DNA of 33,860 bases from JAFDZV01 sp048594725 (GTDB lineage Bacteria > Bacteroidota > Ignavibacteria > OLB7). This document shows, piece after piece, positions 15,300 to 24,208 of the stretch (the stretch's first letter is position 1; each line of letters opens with the position of its first letter). The DNA is taken from contig JBMDXA010000123.1 of the NCBI GenBank assembly GCA_048594725.1, positions 1-33,860 of the forward strand, read 5' to 3'. The notes beneath the pieces are model-generated. The model had not been told where the DNA came from. It was given only the letters and a program-made list of their open reading frames with translations, and ran no database searches. Made by a program: the position numbers and the translations under genes.

Positions 15300-15320
15300 A
15301 ATACATAAGGACAGCATTAT

Positions 15321-17918
15321 CTACTTCGCCTTCGCCCCCTTCTTGGCGGCACCCTTCTTGGCGGGCTTCTTCTCCGGGGGGTTGGCGGCGCGCTCGGCCA
15401 GGAGCTTTGCGGCCTCCTCCACGGTGATCTCATCCACCGAGATGCTTTTCGGCACCGGGGCGTTGATCTCGCCGTGCTTGACGTATGGGCCGTAGCGCCC
15501 CACGTAGGCCTCCACCGGCTCGCCGTCGGCGGGATGGGAGCCGATGATGCGGACCAGACCCCGCTTGCCGGCACCGAGCTTCTTCAGATCGAACAGCTCC
15601 AGCGCGCGCGGGAGAGTAACCGTCAGAACATCGTCGGTGGGCTTGAGCGAGGCGAACTCGCCATTGTGCATCACATACGGGCCGAACCGTCCGATTGCCG
15701 CCTTGATCTCCTTGCCGCTCTCCGGGTGCGAGCCCACCGTGCGGGGAAGCCCCACCAGGCCCACCGCCTGCTCCACAGTGATATTCTCCGGGGTGATCCC
15801 CTTCGGCAGAGAGGTGCGGGTCACCTTCCCCTTCTCGCTCTCCTCGCCGAGCTGCACATAGGGTCCGTACGGACCCACGCGCAGGTAGATGGGCTCGCCG
15901 GTTTCCGGGTGATGTCCCAGCGCCTCGGCCCCCTCCACCTTCTGGCGGATGATCTTCTCCGCCTCATCCCTGGTCAGATCGGCCGGGGCCACATTCTCCG
16001 GCAGGGACGCCTTGATGGTCTCCCCCTCGGCGGCCTCCGCGTTCCGCTCCAGATAGGCGCCGAAGCGCCCCACACGGACATCCACATCCAGATCGATGAA
16101 ACGGATGGTGCACGCCTCGCGCGGATCGATCTTCTCCTCCTGCTGCTTCACCTGATCCTCCAGCCCCTCATCCCCCTGGTAGAACTCGCGCAGGTACGGC
16201 AGCCACTCGGCATCGCCGGAGGCGATATCGTCCAGCGTCTGCTCCATCTGCGCGGTGAAGTTCAGATCCACGAGCTGCGGAAAGTGCCCCTCCAGCAGCG
16301 TGGTAACGGCCATCGCCGTGAAAGTGGGAGCCAGCTGCTGCCCCTGCTTGCGCACGTAGCCGCGCTCCTGAATGGTGTTGATGATGGTAGCGTAGGTGCT
16401 CGGACGCCCGATCCCCTCGCGCTCCAGCGCCTGCACCAGCGATGCCTCGCTGTAGCGCGCCGGGGGCTTGGTCTCGTGGCCGACGGGGTCCAGGGCATTG
16501 CACAAGAGCGGCTCCCCCTGCCGGAGCTGCGGCAGCGGAGCATCACGATCCTCCAGCGCCGCCTCGGGATCATCCGATCCCTCCACGTAGGCGCGGAAGA
16601 AGCCCGGGAACTCCACGCGGCGGCCGTTGGCGCGGAAGACCGCATCGGCGGCGGTGATATTGGCCCCCACCAGGCGGAGCCGCGCATCGGCCATCTGCGT
16701 AGCCATGGTGCGCTTCCAGATCAGATCGTAGACCGCCGCATCGATCCCCTCCAGCCGGAGATCGGCGGCGGTGGGCATCTGGGTGCCGGCCGGGCGGATG
16801 GCCTCGTGCGCCTCCTGCGCCCCCTTGGACTTGGTAGTGAACTTCCGTGGGGAAGGGCTGAGGTACTCGGCGCCGTACTTGGACGACACCGCGCCGCGCG
16901 TGGCGTCGATGGCCCCTTCCGAGAGGTTCACCGAGTCGGTACGCATATAGGTGATAAGACCCTGTTCGTAGAGCTTCTGGGCAACGCGCATCGTCTGCTG
17001 CGCGCTCAGCCCCAGCTTACGGTTGGCCTCCTGCTGGAGCGTGGAGGTAGTGAACGGCGGATAGGGACGGCGCACCTCCTCCTTCTCCTCCACATCGGAC
17101 ACCTTCCACGCGGCACCGAACAGGCGCTCGCGGAGGGCACGGGCACCGGCCTCATCCAGCTGTACCACCTCCCGGCCTCCGGTCAGCTCGCCGGTCTTCG
17201 GATCGAAATCGCGGCCGCCGGCCAGGCGCTTCCCTCCCACGGAGGTAAGGGTGGCCTCGAACTGCGCGTTGCGGCGATCGTCCGGGGCGAGCACCGCCTT
17301 CAGATCCCAGTAGACGGCGCTGCGGAACGCGCGGCGCTCCCGCTCCCGCATCACCAGCATGCGCACCGCCACCGACTGTACCCGTCCGGCCGACAGGCCC
17401 CGGGCGATCTTCTTCCAGAGGAGGGGGGAAAGGGTATAGCCGTACAGGCGATCGAGAATGCGGCGGGTTTCCTGGGCGCGCACCAGCTTGGTATCGATAT
17501 CCCTGGTATTCTCCAGCGCCTGGCGGATGGCCCCTTCGGTGATCTCATGAAAGACCATCCGCTTTACCGGCACCTTGGGGCGGAGAATCTCCAGCAGATG
17601 CCAGCCGATCGACTCCCCCTCGCGGTCTTCGTCGGTCGCGATCATCACCTCGTCGGCCTCCTTCAGGGCGTCCTTCAACTGCTTGACGACCTTGGACTTG
17701 GCCGACGGGATCACATAATATGGCTGGAAGTCGTGCTCGACATCCACGCCGAGGCGTCCCCATTTCTCCTTCTTGACGGCGGCCGGCACATCGGCGGCCT
17801 TGGCGGGGAGATCGCGTACGCTCCCCATCGAGGCCTCTACGATATAGTCCTTCGGCAGGAACGTCTTGATAGTCTTTGCTTTGGTCGGAGACTCTACGAT
17901 TACGAGTTTTTTTCCCAT
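15321..17918 (-). CDS. topA: DNA topoisomerase I (type IA)
   Basis: The 865-aa enzyme relaxes negative supercoils through a covalent 5'-phosphotyrosine intermediate. The TOPRIM domain shows VESPTKAKTI (catalytic Glu9) and ATDEDREGE (about 94-102, metal-binding acidic triad). The active-site Tyr324 is in GLITYMRTDSVNLS. Region LSAGRVQSVAVRMLV is the conserved gate/DNA-binding segment. In place of the C4 zinc fingers of the E. coli enzyme, the C-terminal third carries four GxHPExGEPIxxxxGxxGPYV-type repeats (TOPRIM_C_rpt), followed by a Lys/Ala-rich tail. This zinc-free layout is known from other phyla. The 5' flank carries GTCAGTAGTC-type words. Confidence 0.97.
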   Translation of the reverse strand: MGKKLVIVESPTKAKTIKTFLPKDYIVEASMGSVRDLPAKAADVPAAVKKEKWGRLGVDVEHDFQPYYVIPSAKSKVVKQLKDALKEADEVMIATDEDREGESIGWHLLEILRPKVPVKRMVFHEITEGAIRQALENTRDIDTKLVRAQETRRILDRLYGYTLSPLLWKKIARGLSAGRVQSVAVRMLVMRERERRAFRSAVYWDLKAVLAPDDRRNAQFEATLTSVGGKRLAGGRDFDPKTGELTGGREVVQLDEAGARALRERLFGAAWKVSDVEEKEEVRRPYPPFTTSTLQQEANRKLGLSAQQTMRVAQKLYEQGLITYMRTDSVNLSEGAIDATRGAVSSKYGAEYLSPSPRKFTTKSKGAQEAHEAIRPAGTQMPTAADLRLEGIDAAVYDLIWKRTMATQMADARLRLVGANITAADAVFRANGRRVEFPGFFRAYVEGSDDPEAALEDRDAPLPQLRQGEPLLCNALDPVGHETKPPARYSEASLVQALEREGIGRPSTYATIINTIQERGYVRKQGQQLAPTFTAMAVTTLLEGHFPQLVDLNFTAQMEQTLDDIASGDAEWLPYLREFYQGDEGLEDQVKQQEEKIDPREACTIRFIDLDVDVRVGRFGAYLERNAEAAEGETIKASLPENVAPADLTRDEAEKIIRQKVEGAEALGHHPETGEPIYLRVGPYGPYVQLGEESEKGKVTRTSLPKGITPENITVEQAVGLVGLPRTVGSHPESGKEIKAAIGRFGPYVMHNGEFASLKPTDDVLTVTLPRALELFDLKKLGAGKRGLVRIIGSHPADGEPVEAYVGRYGPYVKHGEINAPVPKSISVDEITVEEAAKLLAERAANPPEKKPAKKGAAKKGAKAK

Positions 17919-18285
17919 CGGTGTTCGGTCGTCAGTAGTCGGTTGTCCGTGGTCAGTCGCCAGGAGAGCTATGGCTTCCAGAGAATAATTGCGGGCGTAT
18001 GCATTCCTCTACGGAGCGATGCGGGAATGATTCGGTGCCGGTAGTTCGTGGCCGGGGCCGGGCGTACGATCTATCCCATCGCCTCCGTTCCTCAACTCCG
18101 TTATGAGTGCTTTCAGCGCCGGGCATGAGGGTTGCCGAGCGCCTAATATACGGTTCCGGGGCTCGTAGGAAAGAGTAATGGTTGCTCGCTCCCATTCCCG
18201 GGGCGGGAGGAGGAGCAGGAGAAATCCCCTCTGCTCTCCCCCTGCCGGATACGCACCGCATTCACCGCCGGGGGGTATCCGGTGC
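17919..18285. other. Interval between topA and the GH57 gene
   Basis: The topA-proximal end holds the word repeat at 17926-17961. Near the GH57 stop there is an inverted repeat (CCGGATAC at 18245-18252 with GTATCCGG at 18275-18282) that may help end GH57 transcription, but it lacks a T tract. No gene is supported. Confidence 0.55.
17926..17961. repeat. GTCAGTAGTC / GTCCGTGGTCAGT word repeat before topA
   Basis: Lies 8 bp upstream of the topA start codon. It contains the exact 10-mer GTCAGTAGTC and the exact 13-mer GTCCGTGGTCAGT that also occur at 5215-5231, but in the opposite order. It would be in the topA leader if transcription starts upstream. Confidence 0.7.
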
Positions 18286-20004
18286 TTACCCGGCCGTTTC
18301 CGGAACCTTCCAGTGATCCAGCCGGAGATCGGCGAAGAGACGGTTTTGCCGTTCCAGCCCGGCCACCCGTTCGGCGCTCGCGGGCTCCAGATCCTCCCCG
18401 CGGCGCACCGCATCGATGCATCCGGCCAGGAACAGGGCGTTGTCGTAATGCCCCTGGAACCGCTCGGTGGCATAATCGGCCGCCGAGGCGGTGGTGATAA
18501 GGAACTGCCAGTCGGAGGCCTGCAGCAGAAGGTGCTCGCGCGCCATCTGGAGGAGCAGGCGGGTTTCCAGCGCATGGCCGGGATCGTGCGCCGCCAGCAG
18601 CTCATGGAACCGGGCTTCAACCTGATAGATCATCGGCCAGGTCCATGCGGTCTCCTCGTTCAGCCAGACCGAGTGAGCGCCCCCCTCTCCCCAGGAGCCT
18701 TCCGGGATCTGAATGACGATAGCGGGGTCCTTTGCCTCCAGCTCCGCCGGGGCGGTGCGGGCCTGCACGGTGGGGCTTACCGCCAGCAGGCGGAGCACCT
18801 CGGCCAGGAACCGGGGCCCCTCGAACCACCAGTGGCCGAACAGCTCGGTATCGAACGGCGCCGAGAGCGTGCCCTCGCGTCCGGTTCGCTCCTTGAACTC
18901 CCGCATCGCCTCTTCCACCATCGCCACGAAGTGCGCAGCCTGATGGCGCACCCTGGCGGTGATCCGCTCCGGGCGATATTCCGTCTTGGCCCCCAGCTCG
19001 ATCTGCGAGTTGGTAACGCGCCAGTAGCGCAGCCCGCTGTTATGGTGCTTCTTGTGGAACTCCAGGTATTCCGGATCGCCGGGATAGCCGTATACCCCGC
19101 TCCAGACCTGGAGGGTGGTCTCGGCATCGCGGGTGAAGATCGCCGCCATCCCCTCCTGCGGATCTCCGGTGGAGGAGATCAGATACAGATCGTGGACGGA
19201 ACGGGCCTCGTTCAACGGGAAGAAATGCTTGCCGCTGCGGATGGCATTGGCAACCGATTCGAACCGGTTGGCATACACTCCCAGCGGGCGGCCACCACGG
19301 GTGAGATGGCTGTCCACCACGGTATACTCCATCCCGTGCGCGGCGATAAGCTGCTCCACCCCCTTGCGTCCCCCTTCCGGCGACCAGGGATTTGCCATCG
19401 GCGCCCGCCACTCCCCGCCGGGACGGTAGGCGCACTCCGGCATCCAGACGCCGCGGGGGGCCTCCCCGAAGTGCCGCCGGTGGGTCTGGACGGCAACGCC
19501 GAGCTGGGCATCGATGCTCTCATCACGCCCCAGCAGAGGGAAATATCCGTGGGTGGCCCCGGCGGTCTGAAGCGCCACGCCCCCCTCATCTTTCAGCCTG
19601 CGGAACGCGCCTATCAGATCGCGGCCGTAGCGCTCCACGAAATCGTTCCTGCGCGCGGTGTACCAGCCCTTCCAGAACCGTGCGAGCGGGATATAATGGT
19701 GCTCCTGGGGCCGCTCGGTGAAATAGGCGATATCGCTCGCGGCGGCCTCGATCTTCTCATCCAGATAGGCCTCGAAGATGACCGGGAACTCCGGATCGGC
19801 GAGCTGCTCGGCCACCACCGGCGAAAGGGAGATCGTCAGGTTCGGCGTCACCCCCTCATCGATCAGGCCGCGGCACTCGTTCAGGATCGGGATATAACAC
19901 TCGGCAGCGGCCTCCGAAAGCCAGTCGGAGCCATGCGGCCATTTCCCATGATGCAGAACATAGGGGAGATGGGTATGGAGTATCAGTACGAGAGAGCCGT
20001 CCAT
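18286..20004 (-). CDS. GH57-family 1,4-alpha-glucan branching enzyme (DUF1957 type)
   Basis: This 572-aa cytoplasmic enzyme belongs to glycoside hydrolase family 57 and is expected to make alpha-1,6 branches in glycogen-like glucan. The first conserved motif is HTHLPY (His10/His12). The nucleophile region is GVWMPECAYRPG with Glu190. The acid/base region is APFDTELFGHWWFEGP with Asp385. WSGVYGYPGDPEYLEFHKK and the helical C-terminal half match the DUF1957 branching-enzyme layout, and length is typical. The start codon ATG is at 20004, directly followed upstream by word repeats. No other glycogen gene is nearby, so the exact substrate remains inferred from family. Confidence 0.9.
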   Translation of the reverse strand: MDGSLVLILHTHLPYVLHHGKWPHGSDWLSEAAAECYIPILNECRGLIDEGVTPNLTISLSPVVAEQLADPEFPVIFEAYLDEKIEAAASDIAYFTERPQEHHYIPLARFWKGWYTARRNDFVERYGRDLIGAFRRLKDEGGVALQTAGATHGYFPLLGRDESIDAQLGVAVQTHRRHFGEAPRGVWMPECAYRPGGEWRAPMANPWSPEGGRKGVEQLIAAHGMEYTVVDSHLTRGGRPLGVYANRFESVANAIRSGKHFFPLNEARSVHDLYLISSTGDPQEGMAAIFTRDAETTLQVWSGVYGYPGDPEYLEFHKKHHNSGLRYWRVTNSQIELGAKTEYRPERITARVRHQAAHFVAMVEEAMREFKERTGREGTLSAPFDTELFGHWWFEGPRFLAEVLRLLAVSPTVQARTAPAELEAKDPAIVIQIPEGSWGEGGAHSVWLNEETAWTWPMIYQVEARFHELLAAHDPGHALETRLLLQMAREHLLLQASDWQFLITTASAADYATERFQGHYDNALFLAGCIDAVRRGEDLEPASAERVAGLERQNRLFADLRLDHWKVPETAG

Positions 20005-20006
20005 GA

Positions 20007-20038
20007 ATGTTCGATTGACGATGTTCGATTGGCGATTG
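20007..20038. repeat. ATGTTCGATTG / GATTGGCGATTG word repeat before the GH57 gene
   Basis: ATGTTCGATTG occurs twice with a 14-nt period (20007-20017, 20021-20031), followed by GATTGGCGATTG (20027-20038). Their reverse complements occur exactly at 9734-9744 and in the 5.6-kb array. It begins 3 bp upstream of the start codon at 20004. Confidence 0.7.
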
Positions 20039-20204
20039 CGAAGAGGGTTCGCGGCCCGTAACCGTTACAGCGGAATCAGCCGATAGAGCAGCTGCCGGAA
20101 TGCGGTACCGGAGCGGATCGCTCCCACGGCTGGCGGCTGGTCGGCTGCCAGTCCCCAGCCGTTGCGGGGAGGGGCAGCGGGCTTCCCCGCTCTTTCTCAG
20201 CATA

Positions 20205-20235
20205 AGGTCCGGATACGCATACCGCATCCGGACCT
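20205..20235 (-). terminator. Hairpin after the DUF3467 gene, possible terminator
   Basis: AGGTCCGGAT (20205-20214) pairs perfectly with ATCCGGACCT (20226-20235) around an 11-nt loop. It lies 3' of the DUF3467 gene on the minus strand. No T tract follows, so termination is unproven. Confidence 0.4.
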
Positions 20236-20317
20236 CATGTTCCCGGCGCGGGGCCGGCATCATCTGGCATCGGCAGTGGTAGCGCCCGCAAAGGGCCGCT
20301 CGCCGATACGCCCCATC

Positions 20318-20641
20318 TTAGTGGATCTTCTCTCCCGACTCCGGAACCTGGAAGCCGAAGGGGCCGCCGTTGCCGTTCATGGCGATCTCGCCATACTGGC
20401 GCTCGTACTTCTCGATGTTGTCCTCCAGCGCGTTCAGCAGCAGGCGTGCGTGCTGCGGGGTCATCACGATACGCGCATGCACGCGGGCACGGGGAACTCC
20501 CGGAAGAATGCGGGTGAAGTCGAATACGAACTCGGCGGGGGAGTGGCTGATGATGGCGAGGTTCGAGTAGATGCCCTCGGCTTCCTTTTCACCCAGCTCT
20601 ATATTGATCTGCTGTGGCTGCTGTTCGTCGTTTCCGTTCAT
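20318..20641 (-). CDS. DUF3467 protein
   Basis: This 107-aa protein matches the DUF3467 pattern: IYSNLAIISHSPAEFVFDFTRILPG in the first half, then ARVHARIVMTPQHARLLLNAL and an amphipathic ENIEKYERQYG helix. Family members are small soluble proteins common in FCB bacteria and others, with no established function. It stands alone, with about 215 bp to the TPR gene and 310 bp to the GH57 gene. Confidence 0.88.
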   Translation of the reverse strand: MNGNDEQQPQQINIELGEKEAEGIYSNLAIISHSPAEFVFDFTRILPGVPRARVHARIVMTPQHARLLLNALEDNIEKYERQYGEIAMNGNGGPFGFQVPESGEKIH

Positions 20642-20793
20642 AGTGTTGGGGCCCGTTCAGGGCGATTAAGCTGATAGATGCGTGAAGTATTGAGGTCGAT
20701 ACAAAGGGGGAGAAACGCAGAGAGCATTTCTCCCACCAGCTAACAAACATAAGGGGAAATAGTTAGTAGACCGCCCGGCTGTGCCTTGCTGAG

Positions 20794-20834
20794 GATAGCT
20801 GCCGAAGAGCGTGATATCGCCTCCGGCAGCTATC
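20794..20834 (-). terminator. Hairpin after the TPR gene, possible terminator
   Basis: GATAGCTGCCG (20794-20804) and CGGCAGCTATC (20824-20834) are perfect 11-bp arms, located 24 bp past the TPR stop codon. No T tract follows on the minus strand. Confidence 0.45.
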
Positions 20835-20857
20835 GATCATCTACTGGCTTGTGATGA

Positions 20858-22366
20858 TTACAGCCCATCGGCCTTGGCCTGTGCCGCCTCGGCCTTGCGG
20901 GTCTCCCCGACGATGGCATAGATGCGGCTCATTGCCTGCCAGTAATCCCTGTTGCTGGCATTGGTGGATTCCACCTTCTCCAGCGAGGAGATCGTCTCCT
21001 GGAGCTTCGGCTGGTTGTCCAGCACGATATAGAGGTTGGCAAGCTCGCTCAGCACGGCGAAATCGGTACCACCCTGCGCGGCGCGGTACTGCTCGAAGTA
21101 CTTCAGCGATTCGCGCAGCTTGGCCGCGTAGACCTCCCGCTGGGCCGCCGATTCCCTGTCGTTGGACACCCTCTTGATGCTGTCCTGAAGCGTGGCGCCC
21201 CAGTTCTTGTAGACCGCACCGAGGTTGTAGAGCGAGGTAAGATGGCGTTCCTCCCCGGCCTTGGTAAGCGCCAGTCCCTTTTCAAGGGTGCGAATGGCGG
21301 TGTTGTAATCCTTCAGCCCCACCAGGAGGGTGCCGTAATTGATATACAGGGCCGGATCATTCGGGTTCTGGCGGATGTTCTCCTCGAAGGAGCGGCGGGC
21401 CTCATCGGTCCGGTTGGTCTTCACATAGATATCGGCCACCACCTGCCCCACGGTCCCCTGCTGGCGGTCCAGCTGCTGCACCATCTGAAGGTAGGTGAGC
21501 GCCTGATCGTACTGCTTGGGATCTTTCTCCCCGGCGAAATAGGAGTCCACGCCGAGCGTATAATACGGGGCGCTCCGGAGGGTGTACTGTGCCCCCTTGA
21601 TCTGTTCCGGGGTGCCGTCGTTGTTGAAGTAATGCCATCCCTCCACCATCGCAGCGCCGCCGCTGCCGGACGGGCTGAAGTAGACGTAGAGATCATTGGC
21701 GGTATAGTGCAGGAATCCGCCCCGGTCCTGGGTCACCTTGCCGCCGTCCGGCTTGCCGAGCGCCGCCTCCACCTGCTCCGGGCTCATGCCGAGCGCCAGG
21801 CCGGCTTTCATACCGGCATCGATATCGGAGCGGGCGGCCTCCACGTAATCGCGGTTGGCGCGGGCGGCTGCCGCATCGTCCTTCATATCGCGATAGATGG
21901 CGGCGCGGACGAAATAATTATCGGGATAGCCGGGGCGCACCAGCATGGCGGTATCCACCCGGCGAAGCGCCTCCTGCAACAGGGCATTGTTGCTGGTGGC
22001 CTCCGCCGAATCGCGCAGCGAGAGGGCGGAATTGAAGTTCATGAGCCAGAGGTTGTAGCGCTTGGCGTAGATATTGGCCTTCTGCTCCGGCTTCAGAACC
22101 GGCTGCGTGGCGGCCAGAGCCTTGCCGTAGGCATCGCTCATATCGCTATAGCGCCCCTGCTGCTCGTAGATATCGCCCAGCAGCACCCAGGCTTCGCTGT
22201 TCTGCGGACGGGCCGCGACTTCCTTCTTCAGGCTCTCCTCGGCCTTCGTCAGATCCTTGCGCTGGATAGCCACCTTGGCGGTGGTCATCTCCGTGGAGGC
22301 ACAATCGAATCCGCTCAGCGCCATATAGACGGTCGCAGCCGAGAGAACAACAAGAATGTTTCTCAT
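20858..22366 (-). CDS. Exported TPR protein with a BamE/SmpA-like insert
   Basis: The start at 22366 gives an N-terminal export signal (NILVVLSAATVYMALSG). The 502-aa protein has TPR units near residues 30-95 (AEESLKKEVAARPQNSEAW, then LLGDIYEQQGRYSDM) and again at about 290-490 (PALYINYGTLLVGLKDYNTA, and others). Between them, about residues 190-245, is a LGMSPEQVEAALGKPDG segment. This resembles the GMxxxQVxxxLGxP core of the BamE/SmpA/OmlA fold, which works in outer-membrane protein assembly. No standard lipobox is present (LSGFDC only loosely resembles one). A periplasmic scaffold role is likely; the BamE-like call is based on a short motif. Confidence 0.75.
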   Translation of the reverse strand: MRNILVVLSAATVYMALSGFDCASTEMTTAKVAIQRKDLTKAEESLKKEVAARPQNSEAWVLLGDIYEQQGRYSDMSDAYGKALAATQPVLKPEQKANIYAKRYNLWLMNFNSALSLRDSAEATSNNALLQEALRRVDTAMLVRPGYPDNYFVRAAIYRDMKDDAAAARANRDYVEAARSDIDAGMKAGLALGMSPEQVEAALGKPDGGKVTQDRGGFLHYTANDLYVYFSPSGSGGAAMVEGWHYFNNDGTPEQIKGAQYTLRSAPYYTLGVDSYFAGEKDPKQYDQALTYLQMVQQLDRQQGTVGQVVADIYVKTNRTDEARRSFEENIRQNPNDPALYINYGTLLVGLKDYNTAIRTLEKGLALTKAGEERHLTSLYNLGAVYKNWGATLQDSIKRVSNDRESAAQREVYAAKLRESLKYFEQYRAAQGGTDFAVLSELANLYIVLDNQPKLQETISSLEKVESTNASNRDYWQAMSRIYAIVGETRKAEAAQAKADGL

Positions 22367-23073
22367 AGGTTTGATCTGTATGCTGTTTCGGAGACCGGGC
22401 TCACGCATACCAGGGGTATCGGTGCATGGCCGGCGGTACATCCGCCGTCGGGATCGACGATATGTTGATTTACGATTGACGAATAAGGGGAAGTCGTTCG
22501 TTCATCGTCCGCAATAGGCGGCATCGGCGACGAAATCCTCTTCCGGGATCTCGCCAAGCTACACGGCAGCCGCCGGTTTGATACATTACAAGAGATCAAA
22601 CTTACTAAGATATGGTCTCACTTGTATCGATATGGCCGTAGTTACGTTTTGTACATGTCCCTGCTGGCCGGCTCATCCATAAGGAGGGCGGCTGAAACCG
22701 GCGCAGATCCCATCCTGCCTCTGCGGGGCCGGACACCTTCATTCCGAAGAAGCTGCCGATAGAGCACGTGCGTTGCAAGCCGAGCGGGAAGATACCTCCT
22801 CCACACGAATCAAACGCGGGATCAATCCTCACCAGCCAGGTGCCTGCGGATACGTTCTCCGCGATGCGTTGTCGCGGAACCCAACTCCGATCGAACTGGA
22901 AACGCTCCCCGTTCCAACGGGCCGTCTGCAAGGAAACAGCGCGTCGTTCAGGATGATACCCGAGCGGCCTGCATATTTCGCTCCAGCGCTGTACCAGGCA
23001 GGCCCTACAGAGTTACGGGGCTAGTATTACCGTCAATGTGTTCGATGCACCTATATTTTTTACGAGCGATATC
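22367..23073. other. Gene-poor interval with degenerate repeats
   Basis: About 700 bp. It contains a possible TAAGTTTG box on the minus strand (22597-22604) for the TPR gene, a GATTTACGATTGACGAA word near 22468 and a degenerate hairpin relative at 22866-22892. Overlapping open frames on both strands have no recognisable motifs or supported starts, so none is called. Confidence 0.55.
22866..22892. repeat. Degenerate relative of the 9.8-kb hairpin
   Basis: Shares the exact 11-mer GTTGTCGCGGA (22868-22878) with 9823-9833, then AACTCCG in place of the ACTCCGCG arm. The hairpin no longer forms cleanly. Confidence 0.45.
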
Positions 23074-23400
23074 ATGGCATACACCGTAACCAGCATGGAA
23101 ATCCTTCACCGTCTTCTATACTACGCGTTCATTGAGATACGCTATCGTGCTCACGAGAACGATGATGAAGATAATGGGATCTATAAGATTGCTGATTTAT
23201 TCCACAACCTTCCGAACACTCTCCTAATGGCCGTTCGGAATGACATGACATACGATGAAATTCTTCAAGACCTGAAAGAAATAGCGGAGATGAAAGGAGT
23301 ATCCGCCTGGCTCGAACAGTCCATTGCAGACATAGAAAGCAGTCTTGCCCGGCTACGAGATCCGATGGAAACGGACGGCAGCGAGACCGGAATTATTTAA
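23074..23400 (+). CDS. Small helical protein of unknown function
   Basis: From ATG 23074 this gives 108 aa; an in-frame GTG at 23038 would add 12. It is an all-helical, acidic soluble protein: LLYYAFIEIRYRAHEND, then YKIADLFHNLPNTLLMAV, TYDEILQDLKEIAEMKG and SAWLEQSIADIESSL. I recall similar short proteins with a FIEIR..AHE....I..LAD.FHN.P pattern scattered in bacteria, without a known role. The gene is A+T-richer than its neighbours and alone on its strand, which suggests recent acquisition. No strong ribosome site decides the start. Confidence 0.65.
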   Translation: MAYTVTSMEILHRLLYYAFIEIRYRAHENDDEDNGIYKIADLFHNLPNTLLMAVRNDMTYDEILQDLKEIAEMKGVSAWLEQSIADIESSLARLRDPMETDGSETGII

Positions 23401-23727
23401 AAGCGCAATCGATTCCGCACAGCCGGCTGCCCCTACTACAAATACGAGCCGTTCAGGGTCATCCCGAGCGGCTCGTGCACTATAGCCACCAGCACACAGA
23501 AAATCGGATATTCATTTTCTGAAGTGGCGGCAATTTGTATAGGAGTATACGACAAGAGGGGTACACAAAGATGTACTGCCCCTATCGTTGCCAGTTCCTC
23601 TGGCAGAGGATAGCTTTGTTCCAGTCCCCTCTTCTTATAAGAGGAATTACTCTATCGGTCCGGTCTCCTACCATTCATCCCTGGAGCCATCGGATCGCCT
23701 CCACTCACCTCTGCAAACACTTCAGCC
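23401..23727. other. Interval with terminator-like hairpin and a structured leader
   Basis: Holds the hairpin at 23444-23476 after the small helical protein gene. Upstream of the Cys-rich protein lie a two-part stem (CTATC/GATAG outside TGCCAG-TTCCT-CTGGCA, 23582-23613) and a second hairpin (CCTCTT-CTTAT-AAGAGG, 23628-23644). These would fall in the Cys-rich gene's leader RNA. No additional gene is seen. Confidence 0.55.
23444..23476 (+). terminator. Hairpin after the small helical protein gene
   Basis: ACGAGCCG (23444-23451) pairs with CGGCTCGT (23469-23476), about 45 bp past the stop codon. There is no T tract, so it is a weak terminator candidate. Confidence 0.4.
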
Positions 23728-24150
23728 ATGAAAAGAAACCGTTCCCTTCCGTTGCTGGCATGCGTGCTGGCCGCAATGGTGGCGCTGGCGGCAATGAACA
23801 CCGCCACCGCACAGCAGCAGGCCCCCAACTGTTGTTCCTATACCGTTCTTCTCCACGATCTGGCCGGCAGTTGCGATCAGCTTTCAATTCCCGTATACCT
23901 CAAATGGGAATGTCCCCAGGAGGTTCTCACCCTCACCGAATACGTCGGCAATGGGACATATACGGAGACGATCGGCAATCCGCCGCTGGCTTCCTGCCCG
24001 CCCGCCTGCAAGCTGACCGGCATCTCGCTCGACAAGGTCACCTTCGTCTCGCTGGGAGAGGGCGGGCCCTTCAATGTGGAGGACTGCTGCTATCACCTCA
24101 GCACCGGAGTTGTCAACGGATGCATTGTGATAAAGATCACCCGCTGCTGA
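23728..24150 (+). CDS. Small secreted cysteine-rich protein
   Basis: The 140-aa protein has a clear signal peptide (RNRSLPLLACVLAAMVALA ending near NTATAQ). The mature part of about 112 residues contains ten cysteines, in NCCSY, GSCDQ, ECPQE, SCPPACK, DCCYH, GCIVI and a final RC. An even number suggests up to five disulfides and an extracytoplasmic location. I do not recognise the family and no catalytic motif stands out. There is no T9SS tail. It is preceded by two hairpins that may be in its leader and followed by a 12-bp inverted repeat. Confidence 0.75.
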   Translation: MKRNRSLPLLACVLAAMVALAAMNTATAQQQAPNCCSYTVLLHDLAGSCDQLSIPVYLKWECPQEVLTLTEYVGNGTYTETIGNPPLASCPPACKLTGISLDKVTFVSLGEGGPFNVEDCCYHLSTGVVNGCIVIKITRC

Positions 24151-24171
24151 CAGGCGCATCAGGCGATAGAA

Positions 24172-24208
24172 AGAATGCCGCTGCCGGAATCACCAACAGC
24201 GGCATTCT
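24172..24208. other. 12-bp perfect inverted repeat between convergent genes
   Basis: AGAATGCCGCTG (24172-24183) and CAGCGGCATTCT (24197-24208) enclose a 13-nt loop. It lies between the Cys-rich gene and the XRE gene, which face each other. An A run follows it on the plus strand, so it is not a standard T-tract terminator on either strand, but it may still end transcription both ways. Confidence 0.55.

Larger units (their letters stand above)
20005..20317. other. Interval between the DUF3467 and GH57 genes
   Basis: Contains the word repeat at 20007-20038 and a strong 10-bp hairpin at 20205-20235. No gene is supported. Confidence 0.6.

Noticed and set aside
15474..18044. Long plus-strand open frame opposite topA
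   Set aside because: Antisense shadow of an unmistakable topoisomerase I; the translated product is Leu/His/Arg-rich with no domain.
18178..20061. Long plus-strand open frame opposite the GH57 gene
   Set aside because: The minus strand carries all GH57 catalytic motifs; the plus-strand frame has none.
22605..22931. Minus-strand open frame of 108 codons in the gene-poor gap
   Set aside because: Part of it is made by a degenerate hairpin repeat, it overlaps a similar frame on the other strand, and no domain is recognised. It could be a decayed fragment, but this cannot be shown.
24172..24208. Standard intrinsic terminator for the Cys-rich gene
   Set aside because: The stem is perfect, but an A run rather than a T run follows on the plus strand, and the minus strand also lacks a T tract. 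It is kept as an inverted repeat only.
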